Below the pieces are notes generated by a model, which made no database searches, was not told the DNA's origin, and saw only the letters and a list, made by a program, of their open reading frames with translations. Positions 10,322-21,910 of a stretch of DNA of 64,000 nt are shown in pieces. Made by a program: the position numbers and the translations under genes. The stretch is from Durusdinium trenchii. Lineage: Eukaryota; Sar; Dinophyceae; Suessiales; Symbiodiniaceae. The DNA lies in the NCBI GenBank assembly GCA_963970005.1, contig CAXAMN010015335.1, positions 560,546-624,545 on the forward strand. The letters run 5' to 3'. Position 1 is the first letter of the stretch. Every line of letters starts with the position of its first letter.

Positions 10322-10554
10322 ATAATAGGACAAACCCAAGGGAACACCCTCTTCCACACCCCTCTGAACTTCGTTTGATGATATCCGCCGTGAAATACCC
10401 GATACACATTTTGAGTCGACGTCTTTTAGGACATCTCCCAAGATTTGTTGGTGTGCAAGTGAAACCTCCTAGCCTTGTGAGGGCGTGGTCTCATTAACCT
10501 CATTCTCCATCATTTGAAGCCCCCAAACAGTTGCGTGGTGCAAAGCCATGTGAA

Positions 10555-10668
10555 TTACACTCCCGAAAACTAACATGGAAGCAAAGAATGGCCCCGAAAG
10601 GAAGACCATTAATTCCACTACAAACAGGTGGTGAACTCCACTTCCATGTTAGTTCCAGGGGGAGTAAA
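10555..10668. repeat. Fold-back element family A, copy 1
   Basis: Left arm TTACACTCCCGAAAACTAACATGGAAG pairs with right arm CTTCCATGTTAGTTCCAGGGGGAGTAAA. The core contains AATGGCCCCGAAAGGAAGACC and CCACTACAAACAGGTGG, which recur in other copies and in reverse complement at 37,069. Confidence 0.75.
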
Positions 10669-10785
10669 ACAATCCAAGGTCCTTCAACAAGTGACACAGT
10701 GACACCCAAGGATCCGCTGCCAACACATGCTCAAGTGTATGTCTTGAAAGCTGAATGACACGTGGCTAGGGCGAGAAAAAGAACG

Positions 10786-10894
10786 GGTACTCTCTGACTC
10801 ACTAACCTGGAAGTGGAAAATGACCCCTTGGAAGACTACTTTCCTTTTCAAACAGGAGGTCAACTACGTCCATGCTAGTGAGTCGGAGTGTACC
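10786..10894. repeat. Fold-back element family A, copy 2
   Basis: Arms GGTACTCTCTGACTCACTAACCTGG and CCATGCTAGTGAGTCGGAGTGTACC are near-perfect reverse complements. The core (ACCCCTTGGAAGACTACTTTCC, CAAACAGGAGG) matches copy 1, yet the arm sequence differs, with changes mirrored on both arms. Confidence 0.75.
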
Positions 10895-11315
10895 ATCATG
10901 TACTAGTACCATCCAAACCCACCTGCGGAAGGAGAAACAATCATAAACCTCCAGATGCCCTAGGAGTAATAATAAGGCGTTCTTTCTTGTCACACATTTT
11001 TGAACACACAGAACTGCCGCCTGCATCCGCCTGCCCTGGAAAAATATCATGGGCATGCATTGGACACTGTCCATGGGCCCTATGACAAATGATGTTCCTC
11101 AAAACATATCAAAACTAATAAGTATCCAAATCAGTGAGTTTGTGTTGAAGGCCTGTGAGAGTGCTCCAAGTGCCACCAAAAGAACATGGTCCAAAAGGTG
11201 CAAAAGACACGAGATGTCCAAAAGGATCCAAAGTGAGTGCTATGAATGAAAGTGGTTGAGATTCTTTTCTTGTGCCGCTATGGGCGCACCGCATCGGGCA
11301 ACAGCTCTTGATGGT

Positions 11316-11408
11316 CAGCTCTGTTCGGGTGCTTCATCCCGTCGGAACACCCCATGGACGAGGTCCGGAGCGCGCAAAGGCATGGGGCGCGGATTTGTTG
11401 CAACATGA
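11316..11408 (+). CDS. Weak candidate exon, plus strand
   Basis: After TGGTCAG the plus strand reads 'ALFGCFIPSEHPMDEVRS' then 'AQRHGARICCNM' in a GC-rich patch, and can end at ACATGAGG/GTTTCTTTGG (GT). No domain. Most neighbouring exons are on the other strand, so this may be chance. Confidence 0.25.
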   Translation, partial: QLCSGASSRRNTPWTRSGARKGMGRGFVAT

Positions 11409-12956
11409 GGGTTTCTTTGGGTGTTTTTTCGAGGTGTTCAAGGTATATACTAGGAACACATATGGAAACAAATCAGAGCCGGACAGGTTCACCAAAAGAA
11501 CTCCTGATGCTATTCGATAGACATTTCCCAAAACATCCAGGCAAACCACGAACGTTCGCTGGGAGTCCCAGTGGTGCCAAACACAATGACCGGACCGTAG
11601 AGGTAAAAACCCTGGTTTGTGGTGGCAACTGGGATCTGCTGAGTCTTACTTCCGCTGGAAAAGCAGGATTTCTTCTCCCAACAACCACGACTGCGAAGTG
11701 TCTCCTTCTTTTGGGGGGCTCGCCGAATTTCCAAACACGGACGCCTCAAAAAACAGTCAGCTTAAACCATATCACATCGCCTGCCAAGCCCGTGAAACGG
11801 CGGGGCCCTCTCCTTTGTTGCGCTTCTGGAAGGCCTCTTTGGCCTTGGCTTCCATGTGGGCCTTGAAAATGCCTGGGCGACCGAGTGAGGACTGACGAAG
11901 CTGCGAGCTTTCACACCAGGAGTTTCAAAGGGTTCTATCCATGGAGGGTTCTATCCATGGAGGTTGGGGGGTGCCCAAAGCATCTGAAACAACCACCCCT
12001 TTGTGACCCCATCCATGCAAACTCTTCCAACATGGAATGGTCTGGGGTGCCCAAAAGGCGCAAGCATACCAAGCTGCATGTGTTGTATGTTTTGGTCTGG
12101 ATGTCACACCAACAGGGTCGGAACTCCATGCTCCAGCCACTTAGACCTTCAGGTGAATGGTGCTTCTTCCCCAGACCCTCATGACCTCCAGACCCCCCAT
12201 TTGCGTTCCGGAACTGACCAACTCCGGCCAAGTCCTACAGAAATCATGACCTATTGAAACCAGCTGCTTGTCCTACAGGATCTGTAAATCAGGCTTTCCC
12301 AGATCACCCAGGCAAGCAAAAAGTCTTTGCTGATGAGACCCGGTGAGGTCTCGTCCTGCACCGGTGTCACCCAGACCACCCGAAGAAATACTGAACCCAT
12401 CGCCCACCAGCTGAAGCAGCTGCATCGCGCTTGCTCAAACACTCCATGTATGGCATACAACATTATGAACACCCCAATGATGATTTCAATTGACTATAAC
12501 ACAATTAGATCATCATTGGGTTGTTTACCATTGAATTATCTATAATGCGTACATTGACCCTTGAAATATCTGGACATCAACCACCCCCGGAGTCTCGGCC
12601 GAGACTCCTGGGAGTCTGGGAGACGCCAGCCATTTCCGGAGTCGCTACGCCACGGAAGAAGACTGACCTCCATCCCTCATTCACCCATTCACCCCTCAAA
12701 TCCCTCCTTCATTTTTTTGTCTCCTCTTTTGGAGTCATACTACATCTTAACCACAAAGGGATATGCTGAGAAATCCTTCCATCATGCCACTGAATCTCCC
12801 AATGTCACCACACGACATACCCCCGCCTTTGCGGAGCGTATGGACCCTGAGAAGAAAAACCCATCGTTTCGCCCTTGTTCCTTCTACATCCTTCTACAAC
12901 CCAGTGGTTTTCTGGATCCATGTGCCTCTGCAGGGCCGATTCAAACCAAAAAAACA
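11409..12956. other. No gene recognised
   Basis: Only short open frames without coding character. Contains dispersed-repeat ends, a hairpin at 12,472-12,515 (CCAATGATGATTTCAATTG paired with CAATTAGATCATCATTGG) and a 20-bp perfect palindrome, GGAGTCTCGGCCGAGACTCC, at 12,589-12,608. Confidence 0.4.
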
Positions 12957-13078
12957 CCTCCGCGACGGCATCCAACGGCTCTTGGTGCTTGGCTCTTGGT
13001 GCTCGGCGGCTGCGCAGGCTCCGCAGGCAGCTGCTTTGTGGGCTTGGACTTTGTGGAGGTCGTCGACCGTGGCGTGTC
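12957..13078 (-). CDS. Candidate exon, Ala/His-rich
   Basis: The acceptor TTTGCACCAG and donor CGGAG/GTGTTT (GT) enclose an open frame: 'HATVDDLHKVQAHKAAACGA' then 'CAAAEHQEPSTKSRWMPSRR'. Another minus frame ('DTPRSTTSTKSKPTKQLPAE') and a plus frame ('GSCFVGLDFVEVVDRGVSW') are also open, so the region is exon-like but frame and strand are not settled. Confidence 0.35.
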
Positions 13079-13497
13079 CTGGTGCAAAGAGATGGGTCTG
13101 ATCCAGCTGATGGTGCTTTTCGAGTCAAGGAGCAAGTGAAGAAAGTAGTCAGGGGGCTTGAAGATGAGGATACACACGGATCATATTAATATACTAACTA
13201 CATAAATATCTGGATGGTTGTTTCTGACTCAATTGAATAGCATTACAGGATAATATGATAATACAAGTATAAAAGGTTGTACATAAAAAGTCACTGAAAC
13301 CGCCACCCACACACCAGGGAAATTATATGCAAACATCGATATCCTTAGGTGACTACCATTATTGTGACTTCACCGCAAAACGGCGTGTCAAAGGAGACGC
13401 CCCCAAAAAACGAATTCTGAGCTCATAGGTGCAATTGTGCATCTCAATCGGAGCTCCCAATCCCATTAACTTGGGCGCTTGGGCTCCGCTCACACAC

Positions 13498-13639
13498 CCT
13501 TCCCGACACCGCCTCGCCGCTGCTATGGACGGACTTGGCATCGCTCTTGGCGTCGCTGGGGCGTCGTGACTTGTTGGACTTGGAGGACTTCACGGACTTG
13601 GCCTCCGACGGCCGCCGCTCGTCCACCAAGGGCCGCGTC
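13498..13639 (-). CDS. Exon encoding Ser/Lys/Arg-rich disordered segment
   Basis: The acceptor GCGCTTAG and a GT donor (GAAGG/GTGTGTGAG) frame 47 codons: 'TRPLVDERRPSEAKSVKSSK' and 'SNKSRRPSDAKSDAKSVHSS' then 'GEAVSGR'. The repeated Ser-Lys/Asp-Ala-Lys-Ser pattern is unlikely in the shadow frames, one of which has a stop. Probably a phosphorylatable or nuclear-type disordered tail or linker. Gene identity unknown. Confidence 0.5.
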
Positions 13640-13748
13640 CTAAGCGCTTTTCAGCTCCCAGGATTTGCTGATATCTGATAGCTCTGGTGTGACAAGAACA
13701 AGGCGCATACCTAAATAGTATATATCATAGTATAGATAGTCGATAGTG

Positions 13749-13972
13749 CTAAGTGCATCTAAGATCATCTAAGTACCGTGTATTTGTGGACTTGGAGGGT
13801 CCAGTCAAGGAAGCCACCTCTTGAACAACTGAAAAATAGAAAAAATCAATCTTTCTGCCAAGTTGCTCCACCGCCATCAGCTGTGACAAGGGTGATAAAG
13901 GCGTCTGGGGCGGCAAAGGCGTCTCCGGACGGCTCTTGCGTTGTTCGAAGATTGAGAGGTCCAAGCCGGCAC
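13749..13972 (-). CDS. Candidate terminal exon, Pro-rich then polar
   Basis: The acceptor AACCGCTCCAG is followed by an open frame to a stop at the exon end: 'AGLDLSIFEQRKSRPETPLP', 'PQTPLSPLSQLMAVEQLGRK', ending 'STNTRYLDDLRCT'. The first half has clear coding character with SP/TP sites. A second acceptor-like CTATTTTTCAG lies inside, so the 3' part could be a separate exon in another phase. Confidence 0.4.
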
Positions 13973-14138
13973 CTGGAGCGGTTGAAGCGTGTCGTCTCTT
14001 CATCTGGTGGAGGGGGGTCGAAGCCTCTCTTGGGCTCCAACAACCTCCAAGAACAAAAGTTGTTTGGGGCGAGTGCCAGGAGGGCCTACCTACCTTCTGA
14101 GGAGGTGGTTGCCCAATGGTCGGACTAGAAGAAACCAA

Positions 14139-15901
14139 TTTGGTCCTCTGTTGGTCCTCCTGCTTCTACAAGGTCTCTTGCATGATAGGATTATTTGATG
14201 TTGGTCCTCCTGGTCCGACACGTGGACCATCAAGGAAACTCGACCATTGACCATCGTTCGGACCCAGGTTGGCATCCTGGAACGTTGGGAGAGTACCATC
14301 AATTGGTATTGGTACACTTTAAAAAGATCCCAAAAAAGGTGCTGAAGAGTAACAGTGAAGGTCCAGTCATCCAGCCTTTTGTCCGCAAATTGGCCAACAA
14401 ATGTTTTAGCACCGAGAACCCAGCCCAAGCCGGCTGGTTTAGAAAGATGATGAAAACGGGTTTCAAAGCCAAGGCTGACAACTCGCTGAAACTCGCATCG
14501 CATGCTGAACCCCTTTCGTTCAACCCGACTCCAGGGACTCAATAGGACCCCTGATGACCTGGGCACTCCGCCCACACGGCGTCCGCACTCGTGGAAAAAA
14601 AAACAGGGACCCAATAGGACCCCAAAAAGCTCGGAAGCTCGGACCACCAACCAGTGCCCACAACACCAAAACCACACCTCCAACCCCACCACTCGCAGGA
14701 CCTCGCATCTTCCTGTCTCACCGTGTCGACGTGTCTTCCTACGGGTCCGGAACGGTAGACTCTGTGATTCTTTTTCAACCCCCCAGAGATGAAGAGGATG
14801 TTCCAATTCATTTTTTGGGGGGCAGAAAACAAACCCATCAAGAGTCGACATGAAATGGTTCGCCCTCCTCTCCCACCGAGCTGAGTCTCCCACAAACGCC
14901 CGCCGACATGTGTCGATCCTTTGGGTTCAACGCATTGGTTTCCTGCCGGCGGTGCGGTGTCCAAGGTCCCCGGGCGCGGTGGCCGAACGAATGCCGCTCC
15001 AAACGAAACAGGCAGCTGGGTGGGTCATGGGTTAGAACAAGTACCATTACCAACATCTCAGGTTCAACTACCCGGAATCTAGCTCCAATTTGCATGTAAC
15101 ATCAGTACATGTGGTTTGGTAAGAGTTAGGTCACACGTCCGATTTTTCATTTTTCATATATGGTCTTAGTTTGGAGACACCAGGTGCCGGTGACCGTGCC
15201 GCTTTTTGGGGTACCGGTCGACCGGTACCGCCCAAGCCCGGTCGCCCGGGTCCGTGGAGACCTCCGTGATGAAAAACGAATGGTTTTGTATGACCATCTC
15301 CAGTCAGTAAAATGAGGTAATGAGGTCGACTTGACTTGTAGGGCTGGCATGTGGCATCATTGACCGATCAGTTGGTTGAACTGGGGGGCCAATGGAAGTC
15401 TTCCAGTCCCTTAGAGTGTCTGGGGACTTTACAAAGTCGAGGGTGCGGGTCACGACTGACCAGGAGACCCTGAAGGATGTCTTTGGAACCCAGGTGGGTT
15501 GTACGGTCAGGTTGGTAAAACATGCCTCACATCTTTGTGGTTTGTACGTCCCAACCCATCCATGGGACTGGACATACGTAGTTTCTGATCCATTAATGAC
15601 CCGTCCCATGTGGTCATAACATGTCAGAACTATTCCAGTCCCATGAATGGCCTGGAGCGCACCAGTTGTAAACTCATCACTCTCATCACATCTTTACCAC
15701 CAAAAATATATATACAAATGATGCAAATATGTGCACTATAGCGGATCTTAACACCCCAGGTGACCTTTTAACGGAGGGGTTCACGTAGAGGAGGGGTCCT
15801 TCTTTGAAACATATTGAAACTGGCCTTGTGCCATTTCGTGTCACCCAAGTCGAATTCTATAAACCCACAGTGCAATGCCTTTTCTACGACCCATGGGTGA
15901 C
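14139..15901. other. No supported gene; long open frames are probably chance
   Basis: A 267-codon minus-strand frame (14,090-14,893) overlaps plus-strand frames of equal quality and matches nothing I know. Intron-like sequence otherwise; a copy of the TATTCCAGTCCCATG repeat lies at 15,631. Confidence 0.35.
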
Positions 15902-16054
15902 TCCTCCACGACCCCCACGACCGCGGCGTCGCCTCGCTCACCCCGCTGATGCCGCTGGCATGCGAGTCGGCGCGCGAGGAGCGGCGCGAGGCGCGAGAGG
16001 TGCGCCGGCTGGGCTTCGAGGACCGCCTGGCGCGCGTGGAGGGCGCCCGGCGCC
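15902..16054 (-). CDS. Exon encoding Ser/Arg-rich segment
   Basis: The acceptor CCAGTTCTGCAG opens 'RRAPSTRARRSSKPSRRTSR', then 'ASRRSSRADSHASGISGVSE' and 'ATPRSWGSWR', ending at a GT donor (GAGGA/GTCACC). The GC-rich island is open on both strands; the plus frame ('ESAREERREAREVRRLGFED') looks like a coiled coil but lacks AG/GT flanks. Minus is preferred for its splice ends and its likeness to the SR-rich exons at 18.4 and 19.9 kb. Confidence 0.42.
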
Positions 16055-18435
16055 CTGCAGAACTGGATGGCTCTATGTGGAGAAGCTTGTCCCGAACCCA
16101 TCGGGCCCGACGAGCTTGTATCGAACCATCGGACTACCGCATGTCCTTTGACCCATGTTTTCTGAGTTACGAACTAAGGGTCCAGGTAGGCACAAGCTTG
16201 GCCCAGCTTGGGAGTTTGACGAAATGTATTTTCGTAAACGAAAACTCCTATAGAGCTGCAGTTTGTTCAGGAAGAGGGGCTCAGTGTCGAAAAAGACATG
16301 ACTCCCCTAAGTGAAGAGAGACTGATCCAGGTTACGGTTATGACCTGCAGTGGGCCTGTAGTTGCATGATCTGCAGTGGACACATGTAACTCATTGATAT
16401 TTCAATTACCCACTGCAACAAACATGGAAGTGCATGGCGCCTCCTGTTTGTATAGAGGAAGCATTTTTGCCGGGGGACATGGTCCACTTCCATGATTGTT
16501 GCAGGGAGGGTGCAATTCCCAGGAAGTCTTCACATCCGATTTGCACTTGAGGATTGATGACGCAGTGAGGCTCTGGGATGTGATGTAACAAACTGAGATC
16601 TGTCAGAGTTATGGCCCAATAACGGTAATGATAGAGGAGATCTGTTGTAGGATCTATTGCATTGGTCCAAAGGATTCCAAATCACAGTCACACCCCATTC
16701 GGTCCCAATCAACTTCGAATGAGTTCTGTCCACCGTACCACTCACTCCGTGCTCCTGCCAGGCTTCTCATTCAAGGCCAAGGCTGAAGAAGTTGAACCTG
16801 GGCCCCGCGGCACGGCGCGTTTTTCTAAGCTGTGCCCAGCGAGGTCTGGGCGAGCTGACCCAGGTCTGGGCAACTGAGAAGGTATATATATATATATATA
16901 TACGGTTACCGTAGGTGAAGCAGGTGAACCGCGCCTTCTCACACTCCATGGAAGAATTCGCCCATGTCCGCCAGCCGTTTAGGACCCCGCCAGATCTAGG
17001 CACCAGGACCCGCAGGACCTTCCAAGTTCGGTGCGTTTTTTTGATGCCCCGAATCACCTCTCGGCTATACAAACACCTCAGAAGGAAGGTCCTGGTATAA
17101 CGATTCCATGGAGATCCATGGAGTGTCCCCTTCGGTGAGCCCTTCGGTGACCCCCTGCACCCACGAACGGCGGGTTCACCACTGATCCCAAGGACATCTA
17201 CCTGTCCTGATCGGGTCCGACATGTGCATCTCACACCCAAACACACAGTGGTTGATGATAACTAGATACGGCTTCGGAACATGCATGATTTGACAAAGCC
17301 TTCTGGACTGCAATGGAACGCAGGCCGATAGTTAGGTTGCACCGACTTTTACAGGACAGACTGGACCCAAAAACACGGAATGACGTCTGGAGTCGATGGT
17401 TGTCGGTCCTTCTTTGGAATCCATACACGGAAATAAAGAGCCAAACACTTCATGGATGAATGTGTGGCATATTTACCTACAGTACATGATTCCATACATG
17501 TCCACACTAGTACAATCTATCTACATGGGGTGTCTGGGACCCTGGGAACTCCACTAGCCACGCATGGGGTGTCTGGCGCAACTACACCAGTCCCACCACT
17601 CGACCTTCTTCAGCGACCGGTCATGATCGGTCATGGAAGGACACTCATCCCAGTCACCCCGAGGATGGATGCCAGTGATCCAAACATCTCCAAACCACCT
17701 GAGAACACCTGAGAAAACGAGAAGTTCCATGTTTTTCGATCTGCGTAAGACTGACTTGGAGAAGAAGCATCTCATCTGACCCTCTTCACAAGTCTGGGAC
17801 CCTGGATGACCCCGGTACCGCACTGGGACCTAGTCGACGTCTGTGCCCTTCTGAATGACTCTGCCATGCAGGGCTTCGGTGACCGGAATGTTCGGTCACC
17901 GAGAAGCGAATGAAACATGTCCGACTCTCCCAAACAGTCTGACGAAGAGGCAGGAGACTGGGGCCTTGATGGATGGAACCAGCAGCTATGGCAGCTATAG
18001 CCGCTATAGTATAGCTATATCATGTTAACTATGTTATATATAATATATATATATTATATCTCAAACCTGCCCCTTGTTTACGTACCCCTCCGTTTTGAGA
18101 GCTTTGCTATAGATCCATTGGCCGCAGAAAAAGACACGCATGGAATCCAGTGCAAACGAATTGCAACACCACAGCCTCGAGAGGTGGATCAAAACACTGT
18201 CAGCTTTTTGAGATGCGAAAAAAGGCTATACCCGTCTAAACACTCCATGGGTATATAGACACTCCATGGTTTGCCGACAGTCCTGAAACCACACCAACGT
18301 ATAAATATGTCCATCGTATGCCATACATGGAGCATCGATGTTGGTTCTGGATGCACTCTTTTGACCAACTGCTGAAACCTGTTCCAAGACCACTTGCGCC
18401 GCCCCATGTCACGCGAAGGGGAACGGCTCATCTAC
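16055..18435. other. No gene recognised
   Basis: Apart from the fold-back element and an AT dinucleotide tract (16,882-16,901) I see only short open frames and repeat ends such as CATGGGGTGTCTGG at 17,524 and 17,566. Confidence 0.4.
16404..16517. repeat. Fold-back element family A, copy 3
   Basis: Arms AATTACCCACTGCAACAAACATGGAAGTG and CCACTTCCATGATTGTTGCAGGGAGGGTGCAATT. The flanks share CAATT as a possible target duplication. Core CCTCCTGTTTGTATAGAGGAAG is in the opposite orientation to copy 1. Confidence 0.7.
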
Positions 18436-18519
18436 CGCCTGAGCTACCCCGGCTCATCTTCCGAGCGCTTAACACCAGCTTCGAAGAGGAACGGCTGTTT
18501 GGACCACTGGGCCCCGGGC
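18436..18519 (-). CDS. Exon encoding Ser/Arg-rich segment, paralogous to 19,861 exon
   Basis: Acceptor CACCTCTGAG, donor CAGGCG/GTAGATG (GT). Reads 'PGPSGPNSRSSSKLVLSARK' then 'MSRGSSG'. The core SRSSSKL-SAR matches the exon at 19,861-19,959 in protein and in DNA (TTCGAAGAGGAACGGCT vs TTCGAGGAGGAACGGCT on the plus strand), which supports both as real and as duplicated exons. The donor region happens to resemble a tRNA A-box. Confidence 0.48.
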
Positions 18520-18947
18520 CTCAGAGGTGGGGTCGGGTCCGGGCGGGCTGGCTAGCGGCTACAGGGTCCGGGTCACGTCGGTTCGTTCGCTGTGTTTGAG
18601 GCGCTGATGTGGGCCTGCGGGGCTAGCGGGCTTCTCAAAGAAGGGAGAGTGTTTAAAAAGAGCCTTTCAGTTCAGACCTGCATGGAATAGTACGAGGCAT
18701 TTTCCCCATGTATGACCATACCTACCGTGCCTGCAAGTCACTCTTCCATATATCTTGGATGGTCAGCTGGGGGTTCTACTGCGCTCACCAGGTGTTCGGT
18801 TGGGCGTCTGCTGGGGGATGCGATGCTCGGTGCACATCCATCTTCGATCCTTTGAGCTCTACACCACAAACACCGTGGGCCCGGTTTGGATGAAGCCCCA
18901 TCTCTACCAGGCCGACATCCATCTCTTCCGTTTGGGCCCCATATATA

Positions 18948-19041
18948 GGGATCCAGTCGTGCCTACTTGAGACGGTGCGACTGGACCCTCCAAGACCTAC
19001 ATCACAGTGTCTCCAATCACCTGAGAAGGTACTTGGAGTCC
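18948..19041. repeat. Fold-back element family B, copy 1
   Basis: Begins GGGATCCAGTCGTGCCTACTTGAG and ends CCTGAGAAGGTACTTGGAGTCC. The core GACTGGACCCTCCAAGACCTACAT and GTGTCTCCAATCACCT matches the copy at 35,508. Confidence 0.65.
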
Positions 19042-19860
19042 AGTCCAACATTAGTGATGTTCTTGTGAAACCTGACGGCTCGTTCCAGAGTTCCTGGGAC
19101 ATCCCCAGGCCCCATGGGAATTGCTAACATGATTCTTCAGTGGGGTGGGCCGATGGTCTGCAAATGCACGAGAGGGTGAACGGTGTGAAAAACCAAAGAT
19201 GTTCCATGAACCTCGAGGTTCGACCGTTGAACGAAGTGCCAACCACACCGGAACAAACCGACCATTCCATTTGAAGCAACAAACATCCCAGGAGATCGCC
19301 GCTCGATTCAGAACCAACCGGAACAAACACCATCCACACCACCGGGCGAGTTCATCACTCGCAACAGAGTTCCCACGCCGCAATGGGAAGGCTCGCGGAA
19401 AGCCGCCAGTGTGGATGATCGCCCCGAACGGGTGACCAAAGGTCCCCGGTAATCCAGAGGTGATGCTCAACAAGGAGAGTCACAAGCAAACATGAACATG
19501 GGGTTCGAACGGGGCGGTTTTGCCCAAATTGGTTTGGTTCAGAACATCGATGGAACTTGTGAAAGGTCACTAGTTCAAAACAAGATTGGTTCCTTCATGT
19601 TTGTTCCATCAGTTTACAACCCGGTCACCTCACCTCAGGTCTCAAAAACAACCCATTGCAACTCCTTGGACCTTTTGAGTAAACAAACACCTACTAAGTT
19701 CTACCAAGAACTAACCACTCCCCACACACCCCACCCCGCCCCGCACAATTCACCGCGTGTTGTTCTCCCCCCCAACCGCGTGACCGTGACTTCTCTCCCG
19801 CTCCCGAAGTATAAAAGAACGCAAAACCCACCAATCGCCCAGTCCAGTGGCTGCGCGAAC

Positions 19861-19959
19861 CATTTCGGGCGCTCAACTTCGAGGAGGAACGGCTCCCGGG
19901 CCGCGGCGAGGGCGAATGGCCCTTGGAGGAGGCCCGGCTGCCGGGCCCAGGGCCTCGCT
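19861..19959 (-). CDS. Exon encoding Ser/Arg/Pro-rich segment
   Basis: The strong acceptor TCTCCTCCTCGCAG and GT donor (AAATG/GTTCGCG) enclose 'RGPGPGSRASSKGHSPSPRP' then 'GSRSSSKLSARNG'. SR/SP-rich and disordered. Shares SRSSSKL-SAR with the exon 1.4 kb downstream in the transcript direction. Other frames here are also open, but none has such coherent composition. Confidence 0.5.
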
Positions 19960-20706
19960 CTGCGAGGAGGAGACCGGTGGAGAAGACCGGTGGAGACGTT
20001 GGGATCACCAGGAGCAACAGGATTTGCACTGTCTCTTTTGTCTTCGAGCTCCAAGAAGCTCTGGAGTTGGGTGGCCTTGATCCAAGAAACAAATCCCCAA
20101 ACTCCGACATGAGAGATTGAAGCTGGTCGATCTATGGAAGTATGAATGCTCCTCTTACAAACATGTCAGGCCTTGGGCCCTGCTTCCCGTCGCCGCCCCG
20201 TAGTCCTTCCATTGAAAATCCTTTTGAAAAAGACATGAGCCACCAAAAGCTGCAGCCGCTTGCAACTGCCAAAGAAAACGCCTCCTCTTTGCGGTCTATT
20301 TGAACAACATGTTTGATTTTGCATGATTTTGCATCACTCTGCCTAATGTGCGTACGTGCGGTTTGCCAGCATGTAGTCAAAGCAACCTAACGCGCGTATG
20401 TGCGCTTCATGTCGATGCGGGCCCTCAGGGTGTGGTCCGTGATTTCAGAATTTAGACGGGTCTTGTCTACGTACCATATGTCTTGAAAAGTCCAAAAGGA
20501 TGCAGGTTATATTGCTCAGCTCCAGCGAAATGGACAGCTCCAGAAAAACATAGTACGTCCCAAAAAATGAACATTAATATATATTATATATATATTATAT
20601 TCCTCTACTATATAGGTGGGGATACTTTTTACAACTATACGAGTAGGAAATCCCGAAAAGGATGTGAGGAGGATGTCTCAACCTGACCAACTCCGTCACA
20701 TAGAAC

Positions 20707-21018
20707 CTGAAAATAAAAGAAATCCTCGAACCACTGCTTTTGAACGATGCGTCTCAAATAAGGGGGTTCCCGAAATATCGGTTCGGAAGTCCAGAACCAC
20801 GCGCTAGCAAAATCCTTATGCTGGTTCCTCTCTTGCGGCTTCTGAGGCTCTGCTTTTTCTGAAGAGAGAGGAACAAAAGCCCCAGGCACCCGAGACTCCC
20901 TTGGCTCCAAGGCCGCAGGCTCCCTCCTTCGTCCCAGCAACTCCGCAACTTCCGAACTCCGTGGCTGTGCGACTGGCTCCGGGCCGAGAGCCGCAACTCC
21001 TGAGGCGCAGTCTCTGGA
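20707..21018 (-). CDS. Exon, 104 codons, Glu/Pro/Ala-rich
   Basis: The acceptor GATCGCTCAG and GT donor (TTTTCAG/GTTCTATG) enclose exactly 104 codons. It starts 'SRDCASGVAALGPEPVAQPR', passes 'SSEVAELLGRRREPAALEP' and 'SEKAEPQKPQERNQHKDF', and ends 'QKQWFEDFFYFQ'. Codon use is strongly RNY through most of it. No domain recognised. One of the longest well-bounded non-PPR exons in the window; it may be a 5' exon of the SR-rich gene below it. Confidence 0.5.
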
Positions 21019-21910
21019 CTGAGCGATCCCAAGCGATCAAACTGGAATAGCATGGCGTTGATCCCTTTTCAAGCTATGAAAGCTATGGACCTCTTGATCT
21101 TCATCGTTTCTTGGTATACGCCTGGATTTCCCCGGTCTACAATGGCAGATCTACATCCGACGGACCCAGAATCCCGGCCTCATGGTCACCTGGCATCACG
21201 GTGCGGGTAGAGGATGGTACAGGGTCGAGCCATGACATTCCACTTTGAAATAGTTATACCAACCACACACACACACATGAGGGTCCTTTTCAGATTGGCT
21301 TAATTGCATGCAACTAATGACCATTACATGTCCATTCCATTGCAGAACAATGGTCAAAGGGCAGGGGCCATTGTCCACTTCCATGATGGAACCTTTGGAC
21401 CATGATTCGGCGTCCAACTATCCACTGCAGTCGGTCACTCTATCCAATGAGGTGACATCTCGAGAACAAGCGCCGGTCACGACGTAGGCGACTTCATCCG
21501 TGGTCCACTTCGATCCCATGACTTCATTCCGAGAAATCAGCTGGGTCACAGGTTAGACAAATCGCTGTGTCACCAACCCATGGCCCAGTGATGATCTTGG
21601 ATGGAACATGTCACCCTAAACACTCCATATATGGGACTGGCATATCACGGCCTAAGTTCTTCACCTCCAAACTAATCAGTCAAACCTACTAAGGAACCTC
21701 CAGCCAGGGCACCCCTGGAAGGTCCAGGTACATTCACCTCGTATATCGTATTGCCTCCTTTATTTCCTGTTTGTTTCAGCGTAGAAAGAATATCCGGCCC
21801 AGTTTTGCGCCGTCATTGCCAAGATTTTGAGCCAAAGCCAGATCCCCGTGGATGGGCTGTCTCCTTTACCAGACTAATTTTTACAGGAGATTGGCCCACT
21901 AATCCCGAGT

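Larger units (their letters stand above)
9192..11310. other. No convincing gene; repeats only
   Basis: Several open frames occur (up to 184 codons, 9425-9979 plus) but none has coding character or a domain. The stretch holds a minisatellite (10,011-10,118), an introner-like element (10,243-10,321) and two fold-back elements (10,555-10,894). Confidence 0.4.

Noticed and set aside
14090..14893. 267-codon minus-strand ORF
   Set aside because: Trp/Cys/Phe-rich, no domain, no codon bias, and overlapped by equally open plus frames; probably chance.
18415..18460. tRNA-like 5' half on the minus strand (GCCGGGGTAGCTCAGGCGGTAGATGAGC)
   Set aside because: The A-box and D-arm match well, but there is no anticodon stem, T-arm (GGTTCNANNCC) or closing acceptor stem. 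The bases are explained by the SR-rich exon and its GTAGATG donor.
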